Part shown: piece after piece, positions 1-8,431 of the stretch
How positions within the stretch are numbered: position 1 is the stretch's first letter
Layout: the number at the start of each line of letters is the position of its first letter
IMG/VR virus record: IMGVR_UViG_3300047557_000100
Coordinates: 1 to 28,275 of that record
Direction: 5' to 3' (one strand)
Length of the DNA stretch: 28,275 nucleotides
Origin: a virus
The notes under the pieces: generated by a model
Told to the model about the DNA's origin: nothing
The model's input: only the letters and a program-made list of their open reading frames with translations
The model's database searches: none
Position numbers and translations under genes: made by a program

Positions 1-2
1 AT

Positions 3-1472
3 ACTGGCGCAGTTGTGACTGCTACAGGCATCCCGTCTGGCGCATACGTCCTTGAGACTTGGGCTGGCGGTTTAGCTGTTCCTTTGTCTGCCGCTGCTAC
101 GGCGTCTGGAACTTTGAGTGCTGTTTCATTTAGCTATGCCGGTCGCCATGTTCCGCAAGAAGTTAATTTAGTCATTGACTCGGCTATTAACGACTTCACA
201 GTTTGCATGGGTGCTACCCCGTACGACCCGACTGACTTCACTACAGCGTTTGATCCGCTATTGGTTCGTTGGTCCGATCAAGACAACCCTTGGGAGTGGG
301 TGCCTGAAGTCATTAACCAGTCAGGTGAGCAACGTCTGTCGCATGGCTCGTACATCGTTGCATCGGACAACTCTCGTCAAGAATTGTTGGTTTGGACTGA
401 CGCTGCCATCTATTCGATGCAGTACATCGGACCTCCGTTCGTGTGGAGTTTTAACCTTCTAGACCAAGATATCTCCATCATTTCGCAGAACGCTCTGCGG
501 ACTGTGAACAACGTCACGTACTGGATGGGGCGAGATAAGTTCTATGCCTATACTGGTCGTGTCGAGACGTTGCCGTGTACGTTGCGTACGTTTGTGTTCA
601 GCAACATAAACCAATCTCAATCGGCGCAAGTTGTCTGTGGGCACAATGAAGGTTTCAGCGAGATCTGGTGGTTCTATCCGTCTGCTAACAGCACGGTCAA
701 TGATAGCTACATCATTTATAACTACCTTGAACAAAGCTGGTATTACGGTACATTGAACCGTTCAGCGTGGGCTGAGCAGAGTCTTCGTGAGTATCCACTG
801 GCCGCGTTTGGTATTCAGTCTTCGTATCTCGACGCTGCGATTGACGCTAGTCAAACCACAATCACTCTAATTAACGGCTCGTCCTATCCGGATTCGGGCA
901 CTGTTTTGATTGATGCAGAGCAGATTTCTTACAGCGGCAAATCAATTGATAATCCTAACGAACTGCCGAACTGCGTTCGTGGAGTCAATCAAACTACCGC
1001 TGCAAGTCATGTCATCAATTCAGATGTGACGCTGCGAGTACCGAATCAAGTACTGTTGCAAGAGTTTGGTCTTGACGATGACTCGGGTCCGACTCCGCAG
1101 CCGATTGAGGCATACATTGAATCGTCAGACTTTGACATCGGTGAGGGGCATAACTTCGCCTACGTCTGGCGTATTCTGCCTGACCTCACGTTTGCAGGGT
1201 CAACAGCGGGCACGGAAGATAGTACAAATACAAACCCGCCAAACGTGCTGCTGACTATTAAGGCTCGGCAGAACTCAGGCTCGGCATACAACTCGACAAG
1301 CAGCCCGTATGTGACTGCGACTATTCCGATTGCGGCTGATCAATATAACGGACAGGTCTATACCCGCATCAGAGGGAGGCAGGTTGCCTTTCGTGTGGCT
1401 TCTACTGCACTAGGTGAAACTTGGCAGGTAGGCGCGATGCGTATTGATATTAGACCAGACGGACGACGCTGA
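3..1472 (+). CDS. P22 gp10-like DNA stabilisation / tail hub protein (5' truncated)
   Basis: The reading frame is open from base 3, so the true start lies left of the window; a GTG at 15 is only an internal possibility. The 485 or more visible residues are rich in aromatic beta-strand segments (for example RWSDQDNPWEW near residue 78 and EIWWFYPS near 216). They end in RGRQVAFRV...GAMRIDIRPDGRR, a C-terminal signature I associate with podovirus DNA-stabilisation/tail-accessory proteins of the P22 gp10 type, which plug the portal after packaging. An inserted stretch at about residues 270-345 has a repeat-like pattern (YPDSGTVLIDAEQISYSG, then RGVNQTTAASH). The stop overlaps the next start by one base (TGATG), so the two are probably translationally coupled. 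Family placement is by eye; another beta-propeller tail protein is possible. Confidence 0.62.
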   Translation, partial: TGAVVTATGIPSGAYVLETWAGGLAVPLSAAATASGTLSAVSFSYAGRHVPQEVNLVIDSAINDFTVCMGATPYDPTDFTTAFDPLLVRWSDQDNPWEWVPEVINQSGEQRLSHGSYIVASDNSRQELLVWTDAAIYSMQYIGPPFVWSFNLLDQDISIISQNALRTVNNVTYWMGRDKFYAYTGRVETLPCTLRTFVFSNINQSQSAQVVCGHNEGFSEIWWFYPSANSTVNDSYIIYNYLEQSWYYGTLNRSAWAEQSLREYPLAAFGIQSSYLDAAIDASQTTITLINGSSYPDSGTVLIDAEQISYSGKSIDNPNELPNCVRGVNQTTAASHVINSDVTLRVPNQVLLQEFGLDDDSGPTPQPIEAYIESSDFDIGEGHNFAYVWRILPDLTFAGSTAGTEDSTNTNPPNVLLTIKARQNSGSAYNSTSSPYVTATIPIAADQYNGQVYTRIRGRQVAFRVASTALGETWQVGAMRIDIRPDGRR

Positions 1473-2065
1473 TGGCAAATCCTCGCGGTGTCGTACCTCC
1501 AAGTCTTCCTGTTGCTCCGAATGCTTACGAACGGAAATATCAGGATCAGTTGTCGAGCGTATTACGACTTTTCTTTACAAGCCTGACAAGCAAGGTCAAC
1601 TCGCCTACGCCTCATGCTTCGTACTTTGACACCGCAACGCAGACGAATCCGATAGCCAATACAGTCAATCTGTTTACGTTCAATTCAGTTGTTTCTGAAT
1701 TTAAAGTTACTCGCGGCGTTCCAACGTCGAAGATATTTGTTAATGAGACTGGGGTTTTTAACTTTCAGTTCTCGGCTCAGTTGGACAAGTCTGGCGGTGG
1801 CGCAAGTGCGGTTTATATCTGGCCCCGAATCAACGGAGTCAACGTCCCAGATTCAAACACCAAAATGGTCATTGACGGTCCCAACAACGAAGTCGTGGCT
1901 GCTTGGAACTTCGTGCTTGTGATGGAGGCAGGGGACTATTTTGAATTGGCTTGGGAAGCCGCTGACACTAACGTAATTATCGCGCACGAAGCCGCTTCCA
2001 ACAACCGACCAGCTATTCCATCGGTCATTTTGACCGTCAACTGGGTATCGAATTACGAGGCCTAG
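1472..2065 (+). CDS. Small virion protein with C1q/TNF-like jelly-roll pattern
   Basis: This 197-residue protein starts at the ATG overlapping the previous stop. The first 50 residues are an anchor-like segment with a helix (YERKYQDQLSSVLRLFFTSL). The rest alternates short beta strands in the order of a C1q/TNF-type jelly roll: an FNFQFSAQLDK strand, a YIWPRINGVNVPDS strand-turn, then WNFVLVMEAGDYFELAWEA and a final ILTVNWV strand. Phage proteins of this shape commonly decorate tails or fibres and may bind host receptors. No signal peptide or membrane segment is seen. Position directly after the tail protein supports a structural role. The fold is inferred from strand pattern, and receptor binding is a guess. 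Confidence 0.6.
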   Translation: MANPRGVVPPSLPVAPNAYERKYQDQLSSVLRLFFTSLTSKVNSPTPHASYFDTATQTNPIANTVNLFTFNSVVSEFKVTRGVPTSKIFVNETGVFNFQFSAQLDKSGGGASAVYIWPRINGVNVPDSNTKMVIDGPNNEVVAAWNFVLVMEAGDYFELAWEAADTNVIIAHEAASNNRPAIPSVILTVNWVSNYEA

Positions 2066-2105
2066 CAGTGATACTATTCGTAAAACTTGACCCCGTGGGG
2101 GAAGT

Positions 2106-3920
2106 ATGAACAGCAATTATCCTCTTGGCGGTCTTGCCTCCCTCGTTGCATCACGGGGCGGTGGCGATGACTCCATGCTTGTCCACATGACCCCCAGCGA
2201 AGTGCAGGGGTTACAGTCGCTGGCTATGGCGCATGGGGGGTCGCTTGAGATTAACCCCGAGACTGGACTCCCCAAGGCTGGGTTCCTGAAGTCCATTCTG
2301 CCGACTGTGCTTGGTGCGGTGCTTGCCCCGTTCACGGGCGGTCTGAGTGCTGCCCTGCTCGTCGGTGCGGGTACGGGTCTCGTTGAGAAGGACTGGAAGA
2401 AGGGTCTTCTGGCCGGTCTTGGTGCGTTTGGTGGGGCTGGATTGAGTTCAGCCCTGACTAGCACCGGATCGAAGGCATTGGAAACTGCTGCGGCCGAGGG
2501 TATTAAAAAGACTGCTGAGACTGCGGCCACTACCACGTTTAATCCTTTGACAGCCGGTGCTCAGCAACTTGCTTCTTCGGCGGTTCCCCAAGGCATCAAG
2601 TTTGGTGCGGGAGAATCTGCCCTTGCTGGATTGAAAGCCTTGGGTTCTGAGGCTGGGCGCGAAGTCTTTACTAAAGCAGTTCCAGAAGCATTTAACAAAG
2701 CCATTCCGGGTATTGGCGGCATGATTGGTACTAAAACCGCTGCGGCAGCGGCAGCGGCTCCCATGCTATTTGCTGAGCCTGAACCCCTAAAAGTGCCTAA
2801 ATCTGGCCCAACTATGTACTACACCGGCACGGAGTTTGAGCAGGAACTCAACCCGAACCGTGACCAGCCCGGTCAGGCGTACTTCACCCAGCGGTTTACG
2901 CCGGGGCAGTTTACGACCCAGATGCCTCTGGGCATGGCTGAAGGTGGCAAGGCTGAGAGTAATAAGGGCGAAGGTAGCAAAACCCCTCCGCCTACTATGG
3001 AAGAATACTACCGGAGCATGTTAACGCCTCCGCCCCGGACTGCTCCGGCCAACCCGGCTTTGGGGCAGTATCTGGGTGACCTGAACAAATTCATAACGGC
3101 GGGTACGCCTAAAACGTCACCGACTTACGTTGCACCTCCGGCTGCACCTCCTCCGACTACGCCTCCCCCGGCTCCACCCCCGCCTCCGACTACGCCTCCT
3201 CCGGGCGGCGGCACGACTAACCCTCCTCCGGGTGGTGGAAGAGGTGGTGGAGATAGAACCGGCCCTGATCCGCAGGATCTCTACAATTTTAATAATTTCC
3301 AAGGATTTGACCCCAGCGTACTAGCGGGTTTTGACCCGTCATTTATGCAAGGGATTAATCCTTTTGTGACTGGGTACACCTCGGGTAGTGAGACCTACAA
3401 TCCACAAACCCAGAAGTTTGAGCCTACTCAAACTGCCCAGCAGACCACTACGCCTGACTTGGGTGGTGGAAACGACTATGCCTCCTTGTTCGGGCAGCAG
3501 TTCGGTCGTGAATTTAATGCGGGACCGTTCAAGTTCGACACTAGCGACATCTATAACCGCATCGCTGAAAACGAACTGATGGACATGAACCCCGGCATGA
3601 TGCAGTTCAATCAGGGTGGCATCAGTACGCTGGGTGGTTACTCAGACGGTGGCCGACTTCTCCGTGGTCCGGGCGACGGTATGTCAGATGACATCCCTGC
3701 CGAGATTCGTAGCCGAGCACGGCGGCAACCGGCGCGATTGGCTGATGGTGAGTTTGTAGTTCCGGCTGATGTAGTCTCCCACTTGGGGAACGGCTCTACA
3801 GATGCTGGGGCGAAACAACTCTATAAGATGATGGACAAAGTGCGTCGTGCGCGGACTAAAACGTCGCGACAGGCCAAAGCCATCAAACCTGAAAAATATA
3901 TACCGGGGCGACGATCATGA
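2106..3920 (+). CDS. Virion-associated protein with Gly-rich hydrophobic region, polyproline linker and conserved C-terminal domain
   Basis: A 604-residue protein preceded by a strong GGGGAAG ribosome site 2 bases before ATG, after a 40-base gap. N-terminal residues 27-60 (HMTPSEVQGLQSLAMAHGG, then NPETGLPKAGFL) form a module I recognise from many aquatic phages. Residues 60-118 are hydrophobic and Gly/Ala-rich, compatible with membrane-inserting helices. Residues 340-390 are a polyproline/glycine linker. The last 100 residues carry GPGDGMSDDIPA, LADGEFVVPADVVSHLG and a basic tail ending PGRRS, a conserved C-terminal block in aquatic phage virion proteins. No enzymatic motif is visible. The likely role is an internal or tail-associated protein that helps open the host envelope, but this is inference. 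The stop overlaps the next ATG (ATGA). Confidence 0.66.
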   Translation: MNSNYPLGGLASLVASRGGGDDSMLVHMTPSEVQGLQSLAMAHGGSLEINPETGLPKAGFLKSILPTVLGAVLAPFTGGLSAALLVGAGTGLVEKDWKKGLLAGLGAFGGAGLSSALTSTGSKALETAAAEGIKKTAETAATTTFNPLTAGAQQLASSAVPQGIKFGAGESALAGLKALGSEAGREVFTKAVPEAFNKAIPGIGGMIGTKTAAAAAAAPMLFAEPEPLKVPKSGPTMYYTGTEFEQELNPNRDQPGQAYFTQRFTPGQFTTQMPLGMAEGGKAESNKGEGSKTPPPTMEEYYRSMLTPPPRTAPANPALGQYLGDLNKFITAGTPKTSPTYVAPPAAPPPTTPPPAPPPPPTTPPPGGGTTNPPPGGGRGGGDRTGPDPQDLYNFNNFQGFDPSVLAGFDPSFMQGINPFVTGYTSGSETYNPQTQKFEPTQTAQQTTTPDLGGGNDYASLFGQQFGREFNAGPFKFDTSDIYNRIAENELMDMNPGMMQFNQGGISTLGGYSDGGRLLRGPGDGMSDDIPAEIRSRARRQPARLADGEFVVPADVVSHLGNGSTDAGAKQLYKMMDKVRRARTKTSRQAKAIKPEKYIPGRRS

Positions 3921-4786
3921 GTTCAGGCGGTACATCAAATTATTCTAGCGGAGCCACAGGTGGAGGCACAGGCGTAGCCCCCGAGCCTAGCGCACCATAC
4001 GCGCAAAGCGCACCGGCTCCGAGCGGTGGTAAGGGTGGATACAACCCTAACCCGTATTCGCAGGAACAGCAGCCGCAACAACCGCAACAACCGCAAGTCT
4101 ATATGCCGCCGTCGCAGCCGACGTTCTACGATCAGGCATTTATGCATATGCAGCCTCGCATGGAGGCTCCTCCGAGACAGTACGGGCTTGGTGGTATGGG
4201 CGGTGGCAATGCTTACGCTCGTCCGTTTCGCTCATATGGTTCGCCTGTCGAGGCACCTCCGCCGCCGGATGAGATGCGTTTTGTTCCCGCTGTGATGCCG
4301 GATACACCTCCTAGGGCTCGTCCCGCTGTAATGCCTGCTGTGATGCCGGATACACCTCCTAGGGCTCGTCCTGCTCCATTTCAACAAGAGTATGCGGTTG
4401 GTGCTACTCCGACTATGCCGGATATGCAAGTGAGTCATATGCGGAGAGATTATCCGGTTGGTCCTATGCCGGATATGCGAATGAGGGATTACTCTGATAT
4501 GCGGATTGATTCTTTCCGTCCACCTTATCAACCGCCCGTCGAAGCCACAAGAGCAGTCATGCCAGAACCCAATTACAGCGGTGGGCTTGGTAGTTTGTTT
4601 GGTGGGATGAGTGGTTCCGTGTCTTACCCGTCGTCGCCATCTCCTAGCGGTTTTGGTCCACTACAACAGCAAAATCCTCAACTTCTTGAACAGATGCAAG
4701 GGGCGGAGATTGAAAAGCAACGAAAAGCGGCTGACTTGCAGCGATTACGTTCACAGCCCTACGACCCCCGACAATTAATCGGATAA
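3917..4786 (+). CDS. Pro/Met/Gln-rich low-complexity phage protein
   Basis: The ATG overlaps the upstream stop by 4 bases. The 289 residues are mostly disordered: Ser/Gly-rich N-terminus, Gln/Pro runs near 48-60, then Pro-Met-Asp-Arg-rich motifs such as VMPDTPPRARPA (twice, 16 residues apart) and MPDMRMRDY. Only the last 50 residues (from about LLEQMQGAEIEKQRKAADLQRL) look helical. I do not recognise a family. Similar low-complexity proteins often sit between conserved tail genes of aquatic phages, so a structural or scaffold-like role is plausible. The intact frame over 870 bases, close packing with both neighbours and a consistent strand make it a real gene. The next gene starts 6 bases after the stop. 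Confidence 0.6.
   Translation: MSSGGTSNYSSGATGGGTGVAPEPSAPYAQSAPAPSGGKGGYNPNPYSQEQQPQQPQQPQVYMPPSQPTFYDQAFMHMQPRMEAPPRQYGLGGMGGGNAYARPFRSYGSPVEAPPPPDEMRFVPAVMPDTPPRARPAVMPAVMPDTPPRARPAPFQQEYAVGATPTMPDMQVSHMRRDYPVGPMPDMRMRDYSDMRIDSFRPPYQPPVEATRAVMPEPNYSGGLGSLFGGMSGSVSYPSSPSPSGFGPLQQQNPQLLEQMQGAEIEKQRKAADLQRLRSQPYDPRQLIG
4289..4371 (+). repeat. Direct repeat, 35 nt, two copies 48 nt apart
   Basis: Two identical 35-base copies (4289-4323 and 4337-4371) encode AVMPDTPPRARP twice inside the Pro/Met-rich protein. The spacing of 48 bases keeps frame, so it is an in-frame 16-codon duplication. Near identity at the DNA level suggests a recent duplication. Confidence 0.9.
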
Positions 4787-4792
4787 CGCTGG

Positions 4793-5236
4793 ATGAATCT
4801 TGAAATTACACTCGTGCCCTACGGCCAGATTAGCTACGTCGTACCGTCGCTGATCAAGTATTTTGAGAAGTCAGAGGGTTGGACCAAGGGACGCTCTGGT
4901 GTAGATGACATCGTTCGGTTTGTGCTGACCGGACAGATGCAGTTGTGGGTCGTGTTTGACCCGACTGACAGCACGATTTACGGATACGTTATAACTGAAA
5001 TTAAGCAGTACCCGAAGAGCAAGCTCTTTGTGATTCAGTACTGCGCGATGGAAGCGCAGCATATGCGTTACGTGTCCGACAGAATGCATGAGACCGCTGA
5101 TCGCTTCGCTCGTGATATGGGCTGTAACGGGGTTGAGTTCTTTGGTCGCCCCGGCTGGGAGCCGCACGTAAAGAAGTATGGCTACACGGCCAAGTCCGTG
5201 GTGTTTGAAAAATATTTTGATGAGGTGCCGAAATGA
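4793..5236 (+). CDS. GNAT-like acyltransferase-fold phage protein
   Basis: A 147-residue protein beginning at the ATG 6 bases after the upstream stop. It has the strand-helix layout of a GNAT N-acyltransferase: an N-terminal helix region (SYVVPSLIKYFEKSEGWT), strands LWVVFDPTD and IYGYVITEIKQYP, strand LFVIQYCAME followed by a long helix (about residues 90-110), and VEFFGRPGWEPHVKKYGY near the C-terminus. The usual acetyl-CoA pyrophosphate loop (Q/RxxGxG/A) is not evident, so it may be a non-catalytic GNAT fold. T7 gp13, a small virion-assembly protein, is annotated with a similar fold and sits among late genes, which is a useful parallel. The stop overlaps the next ATG (ATGA). Confidence 0.6.
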   Translation: MNLEITLVPYGQISYVVPSLIKYFEKSEGWTKGRSGVDDIVRFVLTGQMQLWVVFDPTDSTIYGYVITEIKQYPKSKLFVIQYCAMEAQHMRYVSDRMHETADRFARDMGCNGVEFFGRPGWEPHVKKYGYTAKSVVFEKYFDEVPK

Positions 5237-6909
5237 GGCGCGTAAATAAGCTCCACGACTTTGGCTTTTATGAAGAATCACCAGAGGCGTACTTTAATTC
5301 TGGTGACCGTGCGCTCATCAAACTGAAGTCGAACATTGCATACGGTGGTGGCGGTAGCGCCCCATCTGCTCCGACTCAGCAAACAATTACGCAGAACACG
5401 ATCCCCGAGCAGTTGATGCCGACTGCTCTGCGCCTTTTGGGGCGTGTCGAAGCACTGACGGACGTTAACAAAGTTCCGTATCAGGTATACGGCGGTCAGC
5501 GCATGGCGGGTCTTAACCCGCTTCAGCAGCAAGCGATTCAAGGCACGGCTGAACTAGGCCCGACTGCCCAGACCCAACAGGCTACAGGACTCGCTGGCCT
5601 TGCTGGACTACAAGCAAACCAGATGGCTCAAGCCGGTTATCAGCCGATGCGGGAGCGCGAGTTCTATCAGCCGATGGATCTTGCTTACGGCAGTGTTCAG
5701 GCTCCGCAGTTACGCAATTACCAGATGGCTCCTACTCCACAGGTGCAGGGGCAGGGATACGGCGCATTGTCGATGGGCGCACCGGGGCAAGTACAGGCTC
5801 AAGGTTTGCAGCAGTTTCAGATGGGACCGGCTGAGCGGATTGGTGCCGATAAGTTTGGTATTCAACAGGCTCGCGAATACATGTCTCCCTACATGCAGGA
5901 TGTGGTGGAGCAGCAGAAGCAAGCCGCTGTCCAAGACTATGCTCGTCAGTTGCCCGGTATGGGTGCTGCGGCGGCTCGTGCGGGTGCTAAAGGTGGTACT
6001 CGTGAAGCGTTGCTTCAGGCTGAAGCCCGTCGCGGGTTGCAGGATCGCCTTGGAGATATTGAGGCCACAGGTCGTCAGCAAGCCTTCCAACAGGCACAGC
6101 AGCAGTTCGGTGCAGACCGCGCCGCTCAAATGCAAGCTGCGCTTGCCAATCAACAGGCTGGGCTTAGCACCGGTCAGCAGAACCTTGCGGCTCAATTGCA
6201 GACTCAGGGTCTTGGCGCACAACAGGGCTTGCAAGCGGCTCTTGCCAACCAGCAGATGGGCTTCAACGTCGGTCAGCAGAATCTCTCTGCCGAGCAAGCG
6301 CGTCGTCAGTTCATCGCTCAGCAGGGCATGCAGGCTCAACTTGCCAATCAGCAAGCAGGTCTTACGTCTGGTCAGCAGAATCTGGCTGCATTGCTTGGCG
6401 TACAGCAGTTGGGTGCTGGTCAACAGTTACAAGCGCAGCAGCTTAATCAGGCCGCGCAACTTCAGGCTCAGCAACAGGCTCTGGCTCAACAGCAACAGAT
6501 GGCGCAGTTTGGCTTGCAGGGAGCGCAGCTTGCTGAGCAGTCCCGGCAGTTTGGTGGTAACTTTGGCCTTCAGGCATTGCAGCAGCAGTTGGCTGCGGCG
6601 GGTCAGCTTGGTCAGTTAGGCCAGCAACAGTTCGGCCAGCAGCAAGCAGCGGCTCAAGCGCAGATGGGCACGGGAGCGCAGCTTCAGGCTCTTGAACAGC
6701 AACGTCTGGAGCAGCAGTATCAAGACTTCCTTGCTCAGCAGCGTTATCCGTACTCGCAGTTGGGCTTCTTGTCTGACGTATTGCGCGGTATTCCTACAAC
6801 GACTTCGTCTCAAGCGATTTACGCAGCGCAGCCCAGCATGGTCAATCAGATTGCCGGTGCGGGTATGACAGCGTATGGTTTGGGTAATCTCTTCGGTAGG
6901 GGTGGTTAA
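5233..6909 (+). CDS. Gln-rich repeat virion/tail protein
   Basis: A 558-residue protein coupled to the preceding gene by an ATGA overlap. After a short N-terminal extension, residues 51-95 (TITQNTIPEQLMPTALRLLG, then PYQVYGGQRMAGLNPLQQQA) form a conserved start I associate with aquatic phage tail or internal proteins. The middle (about 280-510) is almost entirely Gln/Ala/Leu, with three 33-residue tandem repeats built on LANQQxGxxxGQQNL, suited to a long coiled coil. The C-terminus (YPYSQLGFLSDVLRGIP, then QIAGAGMTAYGLGNLFG) is again conserved in such proteins. No catalytic motif is visible. An elongated structural role, internal core or tail, is inferred from composition and context. Confidence 0.62.
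   Translation: MRRVNKLHDFGFYEESPEAYFNSGDRALIKLKSNIAYGGGGSAPSAPTQQTITQNTIPEQLMPTALRLLGRVEALTDVNKVPYQVYGGQRMAGLNPLQQQAIQGTAELGPTAQTQQATGLAGLAGLQANQMAQAGYQPMREREFYQPMDLAYGSVQAPQLRNYQMAPTPQVQGQGYGALSMGAPGQVQAQGLQQFQMGPAERIGADKFGIQQAREYMSPYMQDVVEQQKQAAVQDYARQLPGMGAAAARAGAKGGTREALLQAEARRGLQDRLGDIEATGRQQAFQQAQQQFGADRAAQMQAALANQQAGLSTGQQNLAAQLQTQGLGAQQGLQAALANQQMGFNVGQQNLSAEQARRQFIAQQGMQAQLANQQAGLTSGQQNLAALLGVQQLGAGQQLQAQQLNQAAQLQAQQQALAQQQQMAQFGLQGAQLAEQSRQFGGNFGLQALQQQLAAAGQLGQLGQQQFGQQQAAAQAQMGTGAQLQALEQQRLEQQYQDFLAQQRYPYSQLGFLSDVLRGIPTTTSSQAIYAAQPSMVNQIAGAGMTAYGLGNLFGRGG
6139..6435 (+). repeat. Three tandem 99-nt (33-residue) repeats
   Basis: Copies at 6139-6237, 6238-6336 and 6337-6435 each begin with [AQ]LANQQ followed by GQQNL. 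They have diverged at DNA level but keep exact length. Thirty-three residues equals three 11-residue (hendecad) turns, compatible with a right-handed coiled coil. Confidence 0.85.
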
Positions 6910-6911
6910 TA

Positions 6912-8426
6912 ATGGATGGCATTCTTACTGACCCGCGACTGCTTGCACTGCAACAGGCTGCAAAAGGCAAAGACCCACAGGCATTTCGTCAGGAACTCAT
7001 GGCGCGAGTAGATCGCGGAGAGTTGCCCTCTAGCCTTGTCTACGTGATGAACTTGCAGAACCGCGCCGAGTTGATTGGCAAAGCCATGTCGCCGGAGCAA
7101 CAGCAGCAAGCGATGCAGCAGCCGTCGATTCGTCAGCGTCTTGAGAATGCCGTGGCTAACGCTGCCCCACCTCCGCAGATGCAGCAGCAGATGCCTGTAC
7201 AACAGCCGCCTATGATGGGCGGCGCACCCGCTGGGCTTCCGGCTACGAGCGCGGCTACGCTTGCTCGTCCGGGTACGTTCAGTGCCAAGGGTGGTGGCAT
7301 TGTGGCGTTTCAGAACCAAGGGTTGGTAGAAGGCGAGGAAGACGAGTATCCGGAGGTAGACGCCGCTTCGTTCTACCCGGCGGCTCCGGCTGCACCGGCT
7401 CCGAATCCCATGATGACTCCAGAGAATATCGCCAAGATGAAGCCTTCTGAAATGCAGGCTCAAGGTCTTGGAATGGTGTTGCAGCGTCGTCCGCGCACTA
7501 GCCAAGAGAGCCAAGAGAAGGCTCGTAAGGCACTGGCTGATTCGCTGGGCGTAGACAAGCTCAACAAAGAACAGACCAAGATGTTCAAGGATGCAATTAC
7601 CAACATTGCTGCACGGCGTGATGAAGCCAAGGCAATGTTCTTCCTTGAGGCCGGAGAAAAGATTGGTAAAAGCACACAAGGATTTCTGGGTGCGATAGCA
7701 ACTGGATTTGCTGAACCTGCGGCTCGCCTTGGCAAGACCCGCCGTGAGTTGGACGTTGAAGAGCGCGGCGTGAAGGGTGAACAACTCAAGTCGCGTCGTG
7801 ATTATGCCAATGCCAAGTTGGCTGACTTTGACCGTATCGGCACTGCTCGTATGGCTGACGAGGCTGCTGTGGCAGCGGAAGAAGGCCGTATTGGAACAGC
7901 CATGATGACCTACGGCAGCCAGCAAGAGCAGGTCAAGCTTGCTCGTGAACGCATGATTAATGATCTTAAAAGATCACAGGGTCAACTCGGCCCGCTGGGC
8001 TTGTTCAAGGAAGACATCGAAGCGGCAATCAAAGCCCTTCGTGCGGCTAAAACGCCAGAAGAACTCGCGGCTGCTCAAATCAAGTTTGATGCAGTCACTG
8101 CCAACATGCAGAAGCTCCAGCCGCAGTACATTACTGGGCAGGCGGGCATTACCCGCGAACAAATGCGTACTGGGTACAATCGCGCTATAAATGCAGAAAA
8201 GAACCCTAACAGCGAACTTTATCAGTTGCGTAATCAGTTGCGGCTTGAAAGAGCCAAGCGCGACAAAGCTGATCCAAATCGTATTGCACAACTTGAAGCA
8301 GCGATTGAGGCCGAAGAAGACCGTCTGTTGGGCGTACCACAACCTAATCAGGCTGCGCCAACTGGGCAAGCGGGTAAAAACTTTGTATTTAATCCTGAAA
8401 CTGGCGAACTTGAGCCAATCGGGTAA
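6912..8426 (+). CDS. Putative internal virion protein with coiled-coil region
   Basis: A 504-residue protein starting 2 bases after the upstream stop. The N-terminal 85 residues are helical (PRLLALQQAAKGKDPQAFRQ), followed by a Pro/Gln/Met linker, a small GGGIVAFQNQG motif near residue 128, and an acidic stretch. Residues 195-330 are charged helices including FFLEAGEKIGKSTQGFLGAI, an amphipathic segment that could contact membrane. Residues 330-470 predict a long coiled coil (RLERAKRDKADPNRIAQLE). No enzyme motif is seen. It lies immediately before the giant ejection-type protein, and podoviruses usually encode their internal core proteins together, so it is probably packaged and ejected with the genome. 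That role is inference. Confidence 0.6.
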   Translation: MDGILTDPRLLALQQAAKGKDPQAFRQELMARVDRGELPSSLVYVMNLQNRAELIGKAMSPEQQQQAMQQPSIRQRLENAVANAAPPPQMQQQMPVQQPPMMGGAPAGLPATSAATLARPGTFSAKGGGIVAFQNQGLVEGEEDEYPEVDAASFYPAAPAAPAPNPMMTPENIAKMKPSEMQAQGLGMVLQRRPRTSQESQEKARKALADSLGVDKLNKEQTKMFKDAITNIAARRDEAKAMFFLEAGEKIGKSTQGFLGAIATGFAEPAARLGKTRRELDVEERGVKGEQLKSRRDYANAKLADFDRIGTARMADEAAVAAEEGRIGTAMMTYGSQQEQVKLARERMINDLKRSQGQLGPLGLFKEDIEAAIKALRAAKTPEELAAAQIKFDAVTANMQKLQPQYITGQAGITREQMRTGYNRAINAEKNPNSELYQLRNQLRLERAKRDKADPNRIAQLEAAIEAEEDRLLGVPQPNQAAPTGQAGKNFVFNPETGELEPIG

Positions 8427-8431
8427 TCCTC

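Noticed and set aside
2082-2105. CCCCGTGGGG as a hairpin before the 604-residue gene
   Set aside because: A two-base loop cannot close; the GGGG part is better explained as the ribosome site.
5710-6423. Minus-strand 237-codon frame opposite the Gln-rich gene
   Set aside because: Leu/Ser-rich antisense of a repeat region, no recognisable domain.
5600-6619. Long 339-codon plus-strand frame overlapping the Gln-rich gene
   Set aside because: Arg/Leu/Ser-rich product typical of a shadow frame of CAG/GCT repeats; the Gln-rich frame has conserved ends and coupled neighbours.
6906-7925. Long 339-codon minus-strand frame opposite the coiled-coil internal protein
   Set aside because: His/Arg/Leu-rich antisense shadow with no motif; the plus-strand gene is packed in a continuous operon.
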